DNA of 64,000 nt from Kitasatospora humi (lineage in GTDB: Bacteria; Actinomycetota; Actinomycetes; Streptomycetales; Streptomycetaceae), in assembly GCF_020907985.1 (NCBI RefSeq), contig NZ_JAJJPA010000004.1, forward strand, positions 186,001 through 250,000. The letters are read 5' to 3'. This document shows, piece after piece, positions 8,263 through 16,914 of the stretch. The position numbers and the translations under genes are program-made. The notes beneath the pieces were generated by a model that had not been told where the DNA came from, did no database searches, and worked only from the letters and a program-made list of their open reading frames with translations. Within the stretch, counting starts at the first letter, position 1, and each line of letters starts with the position of its first letter.

Positions 8263-9588
8263 ATGATCCACCCCACCGAGAGCACCACCCGCACCCTGGT
8301 CCGCGACCTGCGTTCGCGGATCGGGCGGACCGTCACCGTCTGCGGCTGGGTGCAGACGTCACGCCTGCAGAGCGTGATGCAGTTCGTCCTGGTCCGCGAC
8401 CACACCGGCACCGTCCAGGTGACCCACCGGCGCGACGGCGGTGAGGTGGAGGCCGTGCTGGACGGCGCCGCCACCGAGTCCGCGGTCCGGGTGACCGGCC
8501 GGGTGGTCGACAACCCGGTGGTCAAGCTGGGCGGCCTGGAGCTCGTCCCGGAGGCGGTCGAGGTGGTGGCGCCGGCCACCGCTCCGCTGCCGATCGACGA
8601 GCAGTCGGGCCCCGAACACCGCCTGGACTGGCGGTTCCTGGACATCCGCCGGCGGCCCGCCGCCCGGTTGGGCTTCACCGTGGCCGCCACCCTGGAGCAG
8701 GGCCTGCGCGAGTACGCCCAGGCGCACGGCTGTACCGAGCTGCACACCCCGAAGCTGATGGGCACCGCCTCCGAGTCCGGTGCCGAGGTGTTCCGGGTCG
8801 ACTACTTCGGCGGCAGCGCCTACCTCGCCCAATCCCCGCAGTTCTACAAGCAGATGGCGATCGCCTCCGGGATCGACCGGGTCTTCGAGGTCGGCCCGGT
8901 CTTCAGGGCCGAGCCGTCCTACACCTCCCGGCACGCCACCGAGTTCACCGGGGTCGACGTGGAACTCGGCTGGACCCGCGACGCGGAGGAGGTGCAAGCC
9001 TTCGAGGAGGGCATGATCGCGCACGCCCTCGGGCTGGTGGCCGAGCGCCACGGCACGGAGATCCGGGCGGAGTTCGGGGTCGAGGTGACCGTGCCGACGA
9101 CGCCGTTCCCGAGGCTCGCCATGGCCGAGGCGCAGGAGCTGCTGCGCGCCGCGGGCTGGGACCGGGAGGGTGCGAAGACCGACCTCGACCCGGAGGGCGA
9201 GCGGCTGCTCGGCTCGCTGGTGCGGGAGCGGACCGGCCACCAGTTCGTCTTCGTCACCCACTACCCGGCGAGCATCCGGCCGTTCTACCACGCCCGCCCG
9301 GGGGGGCGGCCGGACCTGACGCTCAGCTTCGACCTGCTCTGGCAGGGCCTGGAGGTCACCACCGGCGCGCAGCGCGAGCACCGCTACGACGTGCTCACCG
9401 CGCAGGCCGCCGAGAAGGGCATGTCGCTGGAACCGCTCACCGACTACCTCAACTGCTTCCGCTACGGCTGCCCGCCGCACGGCGGCTTCGGGATGGGCCT
9501 GAGTCGGATGCTGATGGTGCTGCTCGGCCTCGGTTCGATCCGGGACGCGGTCTTCCTGTTCCGCGGGCCCAATCGGCTGACGCCCTGA
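8263..9588 (+). CDS. aspS2: Archaeal-type aspartyl-tRNA synthetase (second AspRS)
   Basis: A 441-residue class II synthetase. An OB-fold anticodon-binding domain (TVTVCGWVQTSRLQ) comes first, then the catalytic core with motif 2 around FRAEPSYTSRHATEFTGVD and motif 3 GGFGMGLSRMLM. The short length and lack of the bacterial GAD insertion place it with the archaeal/eukaryal-type enzymes, often annotated as non-discriminating aspartate--tRNA(Asn) ligase. The usual long bacterial AspRS (about 590 residues) must be elsewhere. RBS GGAGG precedes the ATG and is the target of the T-box switch. It may be an inducible backup made when tRNA-Asp is uncharged. Confidence 0.9.
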   Translation: MIHPTESTTRTLVRDLRSRIGRTVTVCGWVQTSRLQSVMQFVLVRDHTGTVQVTHRRDGGEVEAVLDGAATESAVRVTGRVVDNPVVKLGGLELVPEAVEVVAPATAPLPIDEQSGPEHRLDWRFLDIRRRPAARLGFTVAATLEQGLREYAQAHGCTELHTPKLMGTASESGAEVFRVDYFGGSAYLAQSPQFYKQMAIASGIDRVFEVGPVFRAEPSYTSRHATEFTGVDVELGWTRDAEEVQAFEEGMIAHALGLVAERHGTEIRAEFGVEVTVPTTPFPRLAMAEAQELLRAAGWDREGAKTDLDPEGERLLGSLVRERTGHQFVFVTHYPASIRPFYHARPGGRPDLTLSFDLLWQGLEVTTGAQREHRYDVLTAQAAEKGMSLEPLTDYLNCFRYGCPPHGGFGMGLSRMLMVLLGLGSIRDAVFLFRGPNRLTP

Positions 9589-9600
9589 GGCACCGGCTCG

Positions 9601-9672
9601 TGTGACGGAAGCGAGTCCTGTGACGGAAACGAGTCCTGTGACGGAAACGTGTCTTGTGACGGACCCGTCGCA
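9601..9672. repeat. Four tandem copies of an 18-bp unit
   Basis: The unit is close to TGTGACGGAAACGAGTCC. Copies start at 9601, 9619, 9637 and 9655; the first three are nearly identical and the fourth keeps TGTGACGGA then diverges. The array lies between aspS2 and the ADP-ribosylglycohydrolase gene. No spacers and no cas genes are present, so it is not CRISPR. Confidence 0.85.
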
Positions 9673-9755
9673 ACCGGGCACCTCGACGAACTACAGTGCG
9701 AGGCGCCCGGGCGGCCCCGGGCGCCGTACCGCCGCCCAGTGAAAGGCGCTCATCC

Positions 9756-10865
9756 GTGATACCCCTGTGGTCGCGTGCCCAGCAGCAGGACTACCGCAGC
9801 CGCGTGCGCGGAGTGCTGCTCGGCGGGGCGCTCGGCGACGCGCTCGGCGCCGGCATCGAGTTCGACTCGATCGGGGCGATCCGCGCCGCCCACGGCCCGG
9901 ACGGCGTCACCGGCCTCACGCCCGCCTACGGGCGGCGCGGGGCCGTCACCGACGACACCCAGATGGTGCTGTGGACCGTCGACGGCCTCATCCGGGCCCA
10001 TGTCCGGCAGGCCGTCGGCGGCTGGCACCCGCCCACCGACGTGCAGCACGCCTATCTGCGCTGGGCCGCCACCCAGGCCGACTGGGGCCCTGACGAGCGC
10101 CGGGCCGACCTGGGCTGGCTGGGCCGCGAGGAGTGGCTCTACGCCCGGCGGGCACCCGGCCAGGCCTGCCTGTCCGCGCTCACCGGCCCGGACGCCGGGC
10201 GGCTCGGCACCCTGGCGCAGCCCAAGAACCCCGATTCCAAGGGCTGCGGCACGGTGATGCGGGCCGCGCCGTTCGGGCTGCTGATCGGCTGGGATCCGGC
10301 GCTGGTGTTCCAACTCGCCGTTGAATGCTCGGTGCTGACCCATGGGCACCCCACCGGCTACCTGTCGGCCGGCGCCCTGGCGGTGATCGTCCACAGCGTG
10401 CTGCGCGGCGGCACGGTGGAGGAGGGCGTGGAGCTGGCGCTGGCGCTGCTGGCCGAGCGGCCGGACCACCTGGAGACGGCGGAGGCGCTGCGCGGGGCGC
10501 TGGCGGCCGTGCGCGCGGGCGAGCCGTCGGCGCGGCGGGTGGCCGCACTGGGCGAGGGTTGGGTGGCCGAGGAGGCGCTGGCGATCGGGGTGTACTGCGC
10601 GCTGGTGGCCGAGGACGTGCGCTCGGGGCTGCTGCTGTCGGTCAACCACTCCGGGGACAGCGACTCGACCGGGACGGTCTGCGGGAGCCTGCTGGGCGCG
10701 CTGCACGGGGAGACGGCGCTGCCGGGGGAGTGGCTGGCCGAGCTGGAGGGCCGGGGCACCATCCTGCAACTGGCCGACGATCTGGTGCTGGAGCTCAGCC
10801 AGGGGGCCGAGTTGCACGGTCCCGGCGCGGGGCCGGCCTGGCGGGAGCGCTACCCCGTGGGGTGA
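9756..10865 (+). CDS. ADP-ribosylglycohydrolase family protein
   Basis: A 369-residue enzyme of the ADP-ribosyl-hydrolase (DraG/ARH) fold. The metal-binding motifs are visible: GGALGDALGAGIEF near the start, TDDTQMVLWT around residue 65, and GDSDSTGTVCGSLLGALHG near the end. The family removes ADP-ribose from proteins or small molecules using a dinuclear Mg centre. GTG at 9756 with GAAAGG upstream is preferred to an ATG 60 bases earlier. It is a monocistronic gene convergent with the DUF397 gene. The physiological target is unknown. Confidence 0.88.
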   Translation: MIPLWSRAQQQDYRSRVRGVLLGGALGDALGAGIEFDSIGAIRAAHGPDGVTGLTPAYGRRGAVTDDTQMVLWTVDGLIRAHVRQAVGGWHPPTDVQHAYLRWAATQADWGPDERRADLGWLGREEWLYARRAPGQACLSALTGPDAGRLGTLAQPKNPDSKGCGTVMRAAPFGLLIGWDPALVFQLAVECSVLTHGHPTGYLSAGALAVIVHSVLRGGTVEEGVELALALLAERPDHLETAEALRGALAAVRAGEPSARRVAALGEGWVAEEALAIGVYCALVAEDVRSGLLLSVNHSGDSDSTGTVCGSLLGALHGETALPGEWLAELEGRGTILQLADDLVLELSQGAELHGPGAGPAWRERYPVG

Positions 10866-10936
10866 GCGGCAGCGCAACCGCCAGGCCGGATCCGTGACTT
10901 GTCCGTTGCCTTGCTCAACTCGCCGAAGCCGCAGGG

Positions 10937-11149
10937 TCAGCAGCCACCGAAACGTCCGCCGGCCGCCGCGCCGGCGAAGGCCCGCCAGGCGGACCGGGAG
11001 AAGTGCAGCCGGGGGCCCGCCTCGTCCTTGGAGTCCCGCACCGCCACCACGGCCGGTGCCGGTTCGGCGACCTCCACGCAGTTGCCGTTCGGGCCACTGT
11101 GGCTGCTCTTGCGCCAACTCGGTTCAGCGGTCTGGACCTTGAATCGCAT
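10937..11149 (-). CDS. DUF397 domain protein
   Basis: A 70-residue protein with the family's typical core: WRKSSHSGPNGNCVEVA, then VAVRDSKDEAGPRLHFSRSAWRAF. DUF397 proteins are the small partners of XRE/DUF5753 regulators in Streptomyces (the WhiJ-like and BldB-associated families). The ATG at 11149 lies inside the 3' end of the upstream XRE gene, overlapping it by 26 bases; a start 18 bases further up is possible. It probably modulates its cognate regulator. Confidence 0.85.
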   Translation of the reverse strand: MRFKVQTAEPSWRKSSHSGPNGNCVEVAEPAPAVVAVRDSKDEAGPRLHFSRSAWRAFAGAAAGGRFGGC

Positions 11150-12002
11150 TCTCGTATGCCTCCGCATAGGTATTGATCAACGACCGGGATTCGGCGACCC
11201 CGAACGCGGCCGCGCGCAGGTGGTCGTAGAGACCGGTATAGCGGCGGACATCCTGGTCCTTCTCCAGATAGAGGTCGCTCGTCACACCTTCGAAGTAGAC
11301 GACCGTCGAATCGGCTGACTCGGGGAACTCCAGGAGGGAGAATGTCCCGGTCATGCCCGGGTGGGCGCCGTACTGGAACGGCACCACCTGGATGTTGACG
11401 TTGGCGCGCTCGCTCACTTCCAGCAGCTTGCGCATCTGGCCGGCCATCACCGCCGGCCCGCCGACCTCGCGGGCCAGCACCGCCTCGTCTATGACCGACC
11501 AGAAGCTGGACAGTTGGTCCTCGCCGGAGAGCCGGTCCTGCCGCTTGAGCCGCACCTCCACCCGCTGCCGCATCGCCTCCATGGTGGTGTCCGGCTGGGT
11601 GCCGAGCACCGACGCCTCCGCGTACTCGCGGGTCTGCAGCAACCCGGGCACGAAGGACGACTCGTAGGAGCGGATCGAGTACGCCTCCATCTCCAGGCCG
11701 ATGTAGACGCTGTACGGGATGTCGCCGAAGTCGTTCCACCAGCCGCGCTGCTTGGACTCCTTGGCCATCTCCATCAGGCTGTTGCGCAGCTTGGCGTCGG
11801 TGACCTCGTAGACGTCGCACAGGTCGCGGACGTCGCGCGGGCTGATGCTGCGGCGGCCGTTCTCCAGGCGGCTGATCTTCGACTGCGAGACGATCAGGCG
11901 CTCGGCGACCTGCTCGGCCGTCATGCCCTTCTGCTCGCGCAGTCGGCGCAGCTCAGCGCCCAGCCTCCGGCGCCGGACTGTGGGATTGACGCTGGCGGAC
12001 AC
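11124..12002 (-). CDS. XRE-family regulator with DUF5753 domain (WhiJ-like)
   Basis: A 292-residue regulator. Residues about 15-70 form a helix-turn-helix (LRRLREQKGMTAEQVAERL, SQSKISRLENG) and residues about 100-280 are the DUF5753 domain (SFVPGLLQTREYA, then NIQVVPFQYGAHPGMTG). I chose GTG at 12002 because GGAGG stands 5 bases upstream (12008-12012); an ATG at 12053 would add 17 residues with no clear ribosome site. The paired DUF397 gene overlaps its end. Such pairs influence development and antibiotic production in streptomycetes; the specific role here is unknown. Confidence 0.85.
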   Translation of the reverse strand: MSASVNPTVRRRRLGAELRRLREQKGMTAEQVAERLIVSQSKISRLENGRRSISPRDVRDLCDVYEVTDAKLRNSLMEMAKESKQRGWWNDFGDIPYSVYIGLEMEAYSIRSYESSFVPGLLQTREYAEASVLGTQPDTTMEAMRQRVEVRLKRQDRLSGEDQLSSFWSVIDEAVLAREVGGPAVMAGQMRKLLEVSERANVNIQVVPFQYGAHPGMTGTFSLLEFPESADSTVVYFEGVTSDLYLEKDQDVRRYTGLYDHLRAAAFGVAESRSLINTYAEAYENAIQGPDR

Positions 12003-12117
12003 ATCGACCTCCGGCAGTACCTCTGGGGTGGATGGCGGTGCGGGATGGTGCACGGCCGGTGCGGCGGAGCCGGCCGGTGTGTCGCCCGCTCGCCCTCGGC
12101 TTTCAGCAGCATGGCAC

Positions 12118-12187
12118 TCCCGGCGGCAATGCCGCCGGGATATGCGCCCTCCAGCCCCCGACTCTGCCGAAATCCGGCGGAGTCGGG
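12118..12187. terminator. Two adjacent perfect hairpins
   Basis: Hairpin one is TCCCGGCGGC (12118-12127), loop AAT, GCCGCCGGGA (12131-12140). Hairpin two is CCCGACTC (12157-12164) paired with GAGTCGGG (12180-12187), with an inner GCCG/CGGC helix. They lie between the GPP34 stop and the XRE start on the same strand and probably end the GPP34 transcript. No U-run is present. The remainder of 12003-12335 shows no gene. Confidence 0.55.
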
Positions 12188-12335
12188 CGCCGGAGTGGTA
12201 TGGGCCGCAACGACGGCGGGGCGGCCGCCCCGCCGCAGCTGCGGAGACGACCGCCCCGGAGACCTGTGCCAGGCGGTGTTGGGCTCCTCGGCCGGTCGGC
12301 GGGGCAAGGACCCGTCGGCGGGCTGGGAGGGAGGT

Positions 12336-13067
12336 TCAGCGGGCGCCGACCCTGCCCGCCACCACCGAGCCGCCATGGGACCCGACGGAGCCGTTGCGGG
12401 CCGCCGGTGCCCTGCCCGTGGCGCCGGGGCGGGACTGCTGGACCGGTAGGCCGTTCTGCACGTCCATCACGGCGTGCGCGACCATCCCGCCGAGCGGGTC
12501 GTAGCGGATCAGGTCGCGCAGCCGTGACCGCGACGACCTGCCCTCGTTGCCGGGGTAGAGGTGCTTGCCGAGGCCGACGGCGTGCGCCAGCGCGGCCAGT
12601 GCGGCAGTCCGGGGGTCCGGTGGCACCCCGGTGCGGATCGCGGTGTCGAGGCGCTGCTTGATGGCGGCGTTGGTGCAGTCGTCCGACGCCTGGTAGCGCG
12701 TCGTCGGCAGCACACCGCACACCTGCCCCGGCACGGCGGCCACCATGCCGCACCGCTCCAGGTGCGCCAGGTAGGTCTGCCGCAGCCCCAGCCGGGGCCC
12801 GCCGATCCAGTGCGCGGCACGCACCGGACTGCCGCGGCGGCGCAGCAGCTCCAATGCGTGGTCCAGGGTCGGATCGCCGGTCGGGCGGGCCAGGATCACG
12901 GCGATCCGGTCTCCGTCCGGGACGATCCGTCCGGCCAGGGACAGCTCGACGAGCTGCGCCCCGGCGAGTCCGAGGTCGAGGGTCTGCGGCTGTGCCGTGG
13001 TACCCGTGGCCGGGTCCAGGGCGAGCAGCAGGAGTTCCTCGGGAATTGTTCTACGACTCTTGCCCAT
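12336..13067 (-). CDS. GPP34 (GOLPH3/Vps74-like) family protein
   Basis: A 243-residue protein. The start TIPEELLLLALDPATGTT and the following ALAGAQLVELSLAGRIV-like helix are the GPP34 signature, and a later segment RLRDLIRYDPLGGMVA fits the family. Eukaryotic GOLPH3 binds phosphatidylinositol-4-phosphate; actinobacteria carry many small paralogues of unknown function that are presumed to bind phospholipids. A C-terminal tail of about 30 residues is low-complexity. Divergent from the carboxypeptidase gene. Confidence 0.85.
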   Translation of the reverse strand: MGKSRRTIPEELLLLALDPATGTTAQPQTLDLGLAGAQLVELSLAGRIVPDGDRIAVILARPTGDPTLDHALELLRRRGSPVRAAHWIGGPRLGLRQTYLAHLERCGMVAAVPGQVCGVLPTTRYQASDDCTNAAIKQRLDTAIRTGVPPDPRTAALAALAHAVGLGKHLYPGNEGRSSRSRLRDLIRYDPLGGMVAHAVMDVQNGLPVQQSRPGATGRAPAARNGSVGSHGGSVVAGRVGAR

Positions 13068-13361
13068 CCAAGCCTCCCCGCGTGGATGAATGACAGCGTG
13101 ACGCCTCTCACACGGACTTGTCGAGTACGCCTCCGAATCGTGACCTTGCCCGGGGAACTACCCGTCGATGCCTGGAATCGCCGTGCCAGGACTGCCCGAT
13201 GGCGCGGAACCGGCGCCCGGTGTGCGGATGTCCTTGCCGATGCGGAGTCAGATGCACGCAATAACCGCCGGTGGAACGGGGTGTGGCGGGCAGCGGACGG
13301 CTCGCGGCTGGCGGAGACTGTAGCGGTGCAGCGGACGGACCTGGTCCGTGGCACCGCGCGT

Positions 13362-13383
13362 CGGCATGCGGAGACGGCATGCG
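13362..13383. promoter_or_regulatory. Direct repeat of CGGCATGCG upstream of dacA
   Basis: CGGCATGCG occurs at 13362-13370 and 13375-13383, each containing the palindrome GCATGC. The copies are 13 bases apart and end 36 bases before the carboxypeptidase start. A paired regulator site is plausible. The rest of the 350-base divergent gap (13068-13418) shows no coding sequence. Confidence 0.4.
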
Positions 13384-13418
13384 AAGTACGTATGTGACCA
13401 ACGAGGAGGTCGGGAGAC

Positions 13419-16070
13419 GTGGGCGAGGCCCCGGAGCAGGTGAAGGACGGGGAGCGGGAGGAGCCCGCAGGCGGTGCCCAGGCGGTGCCGCCGGAGCCGG
13501 CCGCGGTGTCTGACGGTGGCTTGACCGTTCATCTGCGCGTCCGTGATGCGGACAGCGCGACCACCTTCCTGCGGGTGCCCGTGGCGGAGTCGGAGCCCGG
13601 GTCGGAGGAGCCGGCCGAGCCGAAGGCGCAGGCAGTCGATCCGCGTCTCGCGATCCGGGACGGCCGGCCGGCCGACGGCGAGACGGAGGCGGTGGCGGCC
13701 GACGGCGCCGCGGCGGAGCCCGGGACAGTGGCCGGGGCCGAAGCCGGGGAGCCTGTCGAGGAGCCTGCCGAGGAGGACGCGGAGCCCGAGGAGCAGGTCG
13801 CTCCGGTGGGGGGCAAGGCACCTGAGGAAGAGTCCGAGGAGACGTCGCACGAGGAGCCTGAGGGCGAGTCGAAGAGCGCGTCCGCGCAGGAGCGAGCCGG
13901 GGAGGAAGCGGACGAGGCGGACGAATCGTCGGACAACTCCGGGGAGTCCGCGGGAGAGCCCGAGGAGGAGTCCGCGGGGGAGCCCGCGGCGGCAGTCGAC
14001 GAGGAGTCCGAGGACGAGTCGTCGGAGATTGCCTCACCATCGGGTGATACAACGTCAACTAAGGCCCCACTGGCCACCCCGGTCACCGCCGGAGCCACCA
14101 AGGGCGCTTTCGGCCCGGCTCCCGATCTCGCCGAGGAGCCACCGGCCGCCGAGTCCGACCCCAGGGTGACCGGCGAGCGGGATGCCGACCGCACGATGGT
14201 GCTGGCCTCGCCCGCCGCCAAGGCCTCGAAGCCCGGTGCCAAGGCAGCTCCCGAGCCTGCCGCCGAGCCTGAGGCCAAGGCGACCGGCACGCGGGATGCC
14301 GACCGCACCATGGTGCTGGCCTCACCCGCCGCCAAGGCCTCGAAGCCCGCCGCCAAGGCCTCGAAGCCCGCCGCCGAGGCCGCCGCCGAGCCCACCGAGC
14401 CGGACGCCGAGCCCGCCGAGCCTGAGGCCAAGGCGGCCGGCAAGCGGGATGCCGACCGCACCATGGTGCTGGCCTCACCCGCCGCCAAGGCCGCCAAGGC
14501 CGCCGAGCCCGGCGCTGAGCCCGGCACCAAGGAGGCTGGCAAGCCCGACACCAAGCCCGCCAAGAAGGCGGCCGCCGAGTCCGGCACCGAGTCCGACCCC
14601 AAGGCGACCGCCGAACCGGACGCCGAGGACGCCGAGCGCACCGCGGTGCTGGCCTCGCCCGTCGCACCGGCGGCCAAGCGCACCGTCTTGTCGTCCCCGG
14701 CCCCGGCCAAGGCCGCCAAGCCCGCCACCGAGCCGGCCCCGGCGACCCCCGCTGCCGCCGCACCCCCCACCGCCCAGCCCCAGTCCCAGCCCGCCCCGGC
14801 GGCCCAGCCCCAGCCGGCCCCCGCCGGTGTCCCGCGCATCCCCCCGGTCCGCCGGGCCCTGCGCGGCGCCGTGCTCTGGGGTCTGGTCGCCATGCTGGTG
14901 ATCGGCGCCCTGGTGGCCGCCCAGCTGCTGCGCCCGCTGCCCGCCCCCAAGCTCCAGCTGAGCGCCCCCACCTCCTACACCTTCACCGGCGACCCGGTGG
15001 CGCTGCCGTGGCCGACCAAGGGCCAGGCCGCCGCCGAGGTGGTCGGTCTCGGCCCGCTCGGCAGCTCGGGGCCGGACCACCACCCGGTGCCGATCGCCAG
15101 CGTGACCAAGGTGATGACCGCCTACCTGGTGCTGAAGGCGCACCCGCTGAAGCCGGGCGAGTCCGGCCCGACGATCACCGTGGACAAGGCCGCCGCCCAG
15201 GAGGCCAACGATCCCGACCAGTCCAGTGCCAAGGTGGTCGAGGGCCAGCAGATCAGTGAGTACGAGGCACTGGAGATGCTGATGCTGCCCAGCGCCAACA
15301 ACATCGCCCGGCTGCTGGCCCGCTGGGACACGTCCGGGTCCGAGCAGGACTTCGTCAAGCAGATGAACCAGCAGGCCGCCGCCTTCGGCATGACCGACAC
15401 CACCTACGGGGACCCGGCCGGCTACAACTTCGCCGTCACCAAGAGCACCGCCAAGGACCAGTTGAAGCTCGGCGAACAGGTGATGGCCAACGAGGTCTTC
15501 CGGGGGATCGTCTCCGAGAAGCGGACCATCATCGCGGGCGACACGATCAAGAACACGAATGAGCTGATCGATCCGAACACCGGGGTGATCGGCGTGAAGA
15601 CGGGCTCCTCCAACCCGTCCCTCAGCTGTCTGATGTGGGCGGCGACCAAGGACGTCGGCGGCACCCAGCAGTTGCTCCTCGGGGTGACCCTGGGCCAGCC
15701 GCCGACGGCCACCGACGACGTGATCAAGGCCGCCCAGACGGTCAGCGCGAAGATCATCTCGGCGGGCCAGTCCGCCGTCACCGGCAAGACCCTGGTCAAG
15801 CAGGGCGACCAGGTCGGCTACGTCTCGGACGGCCTGGGCGGCAAGGTGCCGCTGGTGGCGGCCAAGGACCTGGTGGTGCCGGGCTTCACCGGCGTCGCCA
15901 CCACCGTGGCCTTCCAGCCCTCGGGCAGCCTCGGTCACAGCGCCGCCGCGGGCACCCAGGTCGGCGTCCTGACCGCCGGCAGCGGCCCGGGCCAGGTGCA
16001 GGTCCCGGTCACCCTGCAGCGCGACCTCGCGCCGCCGCCGATCCTCACCCGCCTCACCCGGCTGGGCTGA
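13419..16070 (+). CDS. dacA: D-alanyl-D-alanine carboxypeptidase with a long repetitive cytoplasmic tail
   Basis: An 883-residue protein, more than twice the usual length. Residues 1-480 are a disordered Glu/Ala/Ser/Pro/Lys-rich tail containing four copies of a [DA]DRTMVLASPAAK-like block. A membrane segment lies at about 485-506 (LWGLVAMLVIGALVAAQLL), then an extracytoplasmic S11 peptidase domain with S561-V-T-K564, S625-A-N627 and K727-T-G729. The S11 family trims the terminal D-Ala of peptidoglycan pentapeptides. GTG at 13419 follows GAGGAGG. The type II topology puts the repeats in the cytoplasm, where they could be scaffold or phosphorylation sites. Confidence 0.88.
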   Translation: MGEAPEQVKDGEREEPAGGAQAVPPEPAAVSDGGLTVHLRVRDADSATTFLRVPVAESEPGSEEPAEPKAQAVDPRLAIRDGRPADGETEAVAADGAAAEPGTVAGAEAGEPVEEPAEEDAEPEEQVAPVGGKAPEEESEETSHEEPEGESKSASAQERAGEEADEADESSDNSGESAGEPEEESAGEPAAAVDEESEDESSEIASPSGDTTSTKAPLATPVTAGATKGAFGPAPDLAEEPPAAESDPRVTGERDADRTMVLASPAAKASKPGAKAAPEPAAEPEAKATGTRDADRTMVLASPAAKASKPAAKASKPAAEAAAEPTEPDAEPAEPEAKAAGKRDADRTMVLASPAAKAAKAAEPGAEPGTKEAGKPDTKPAKKAAAESGTESDPKATAEPDAEDAERTAVLASPVAPAAKRTVLSSPAPAKAAKPATEPAPATPAAAAPPTAQPQSQPAPAAQPQPAPAGVPRIPPVRRALRGAVLWGLVAMLVIGALVAAQLLRPLPAPKLQLSAPTSYTFTGDPVALPWPTKGQAAAEVVGLGPLGSSGPDHHPVPIASVTKVMTAYLVLKAHPLKPGESGPTITVDKAAAQEANDPDQSSAKVVEGQQISEYEALEMLMLPSANNIARLLARWDTSGSEQDFVKQMNQQAAAFGMTDTTYGDPAGYNFAVTKSTAKDQLKLGEQVMANEVFRGIVSEKRTIIAGDTIKNTNELIDPNTGVIGVKTGSSNPSLSCLMWAATKDVGGTQQLLLGVTLGQPPTATDDVIKAAQTVSAKIISAGQSAVTGKTLVKQGDQVGYVSDGLGGKVPLVAAKDLVVPGFTGVATTVAFQPSGSLGHSAAAGTQVGVLTAGSGPGQVQVPVTLQRDLAPPPILTRLTRLG
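14181..14740 (+). repeat. Four in-protein repeats in the DacA tail
   Basis: Blocks begin at Asp 255, 293, 344 and 404 (bases 14181, 14295, 14448, 14628). The first three read DADRTMVLASPAAK followed by Lys/Ala/Pro linkers, the fourth DAERTAVLASP, and a shorter KRTVLSSP follows. The invariant core is RT-x-VLASP. Confidence 0.85.
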
Positions 16071-16083
16071 CGCCCGCCGGAAC

Positions 16084-16129
16084 GCGGCGCGGCCCGCACA
16101 CACCACCGGGTGTGTGCGGGCCGCGCCGC
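16084..16129. terminator. Bidirectional terminator between dacA and ppm
   Basis: A perfect 20-bp stem pairs 16084-16103 with 16110-16129, closed by a 6-base loop. It lies in the gap between two convergent genes and can serve both. Confidence 0.85.
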
Positions 16130-16143
16130 TGTCGTCCTGCGTC

Positions 16144-16914
16144 CTACCGGCGCTTCTTCCGACCGGTCAGCTTGGCGAACCGGGCCTGCGTGCCCCAGAC
16201 GGTGACCCGCCAGAGCGCCTCGAACACGATGTTCTTGCTCATCTTCGAGGCGCCGTGCTCGCGCTCGACGAAGGTGATCGGCACCTCCGCGACCTTGAAG
16301 CCGTTGCTCACCGTGCGGAACGCCAGGTCTACCTGGAAGCAGTAGCCGGCCGAGGCGACCTGGTCCATGCCCAGACCCAGCAGGGTCTCCTTGCGGAACG
16401 CCCGGTAGCCGCCGGTGACGTCCCGGATCGGCACGCCCAGCATCAGGCGCGAGTAGGTCGAGCCGCCGCGGGAGAGCAGCAGGCGCGACTTCGGCCAGTT
16501 GACCACCCGGCCGCCCGGCACCCAGCGCGAGCCCAGCACCAGGTCGGCGCCGCGCAGGCCGCCCAGCAGGCGGTAGAGCTCCTCCGGCTGGTGCGAGCCG
16601 TCGGCGTCCATCTCGACCAGCACGTCGTAGCCGTGGTCGATGCCCCAGCGGAAGCCCGCCAGGTAGGCGGCCCCGAGGCCCTCCTTGCCCTTGCGGTGCA
16701 TCACGTGCACGTTGCCGTCGACCGCCGCCATCTTGTCGGCGACCTCACCGGTGCCGTCCGGACTGTTGTCGTCGGCGACCAGGACGTGCACCTCGGGGAC
16801 GGCCGCGCGGACCCGGGAGACGATCCTCTCGACGTTCTCGATCTCGTTGTAGGTGGGGATGATGACCAGCACCTTGCCGAGATCGGCGAAGGAGGTCTCC
16901 AGGGGCGCAGTCAC
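16144..16914 (-). CDS. ppm1: Polyprenol-phosphate mannosyltransferase (GT2)
   Basis: A 256-residue family 2 glycosyltransferase that transfers mannose from GDP-mannose to polyprenyl phosphate, the donor for protein O-mannosylation and other envelope glycans. [18 protein letters not shown] opens the GT-A fold, [11 protein letters not shown] holds the nucleotide-binding Asp, and [14 protein letters not shown] the metal-binding DxD. It lacks the C-terminal membrane or acyltransferase extension of some homologues. GTG at 16914 is chosen because GAAAGG lies 7 bases upstream. A polybasic end (LTGRKKRR) may associate with the membrane. Confidence 0.85.
   Translation of the reverse strand: MTAPLETSFADLGKVLVIIPTYNEIENVERIVSRVRAAVPEVHVLVADDNSPDGTGEVADKMAAVDGNVHVMHRKGKEGLGAAYLAGFRWGIDHGYDVLVEMDADGSHQPEELYRLLGGLRGADLVLGSRWVPGGRVVNWPKSRLLLSRGGSTYSRLMLGVPIRDVTGGYRAFRKETLLGLGMDQVASAGYCFQVDLAFRTVSNGFKVAEVPITFVEREHGASKMSKNIVFEALWRVTVWGTQARFAKLTGRKKRR

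Noticed and set aside
9601..9672. CRISPR array
   Set aside because: The 18-bp copies are directly adjacent with no spacers, and no cas gene is in the window.
12032..12661. Plus-strand frame across the XRE-GPP34 gap
   Set aside because: Arg/Pro/Gly-rich product that runs through both hairpins and antisense to the GPP34 gene.
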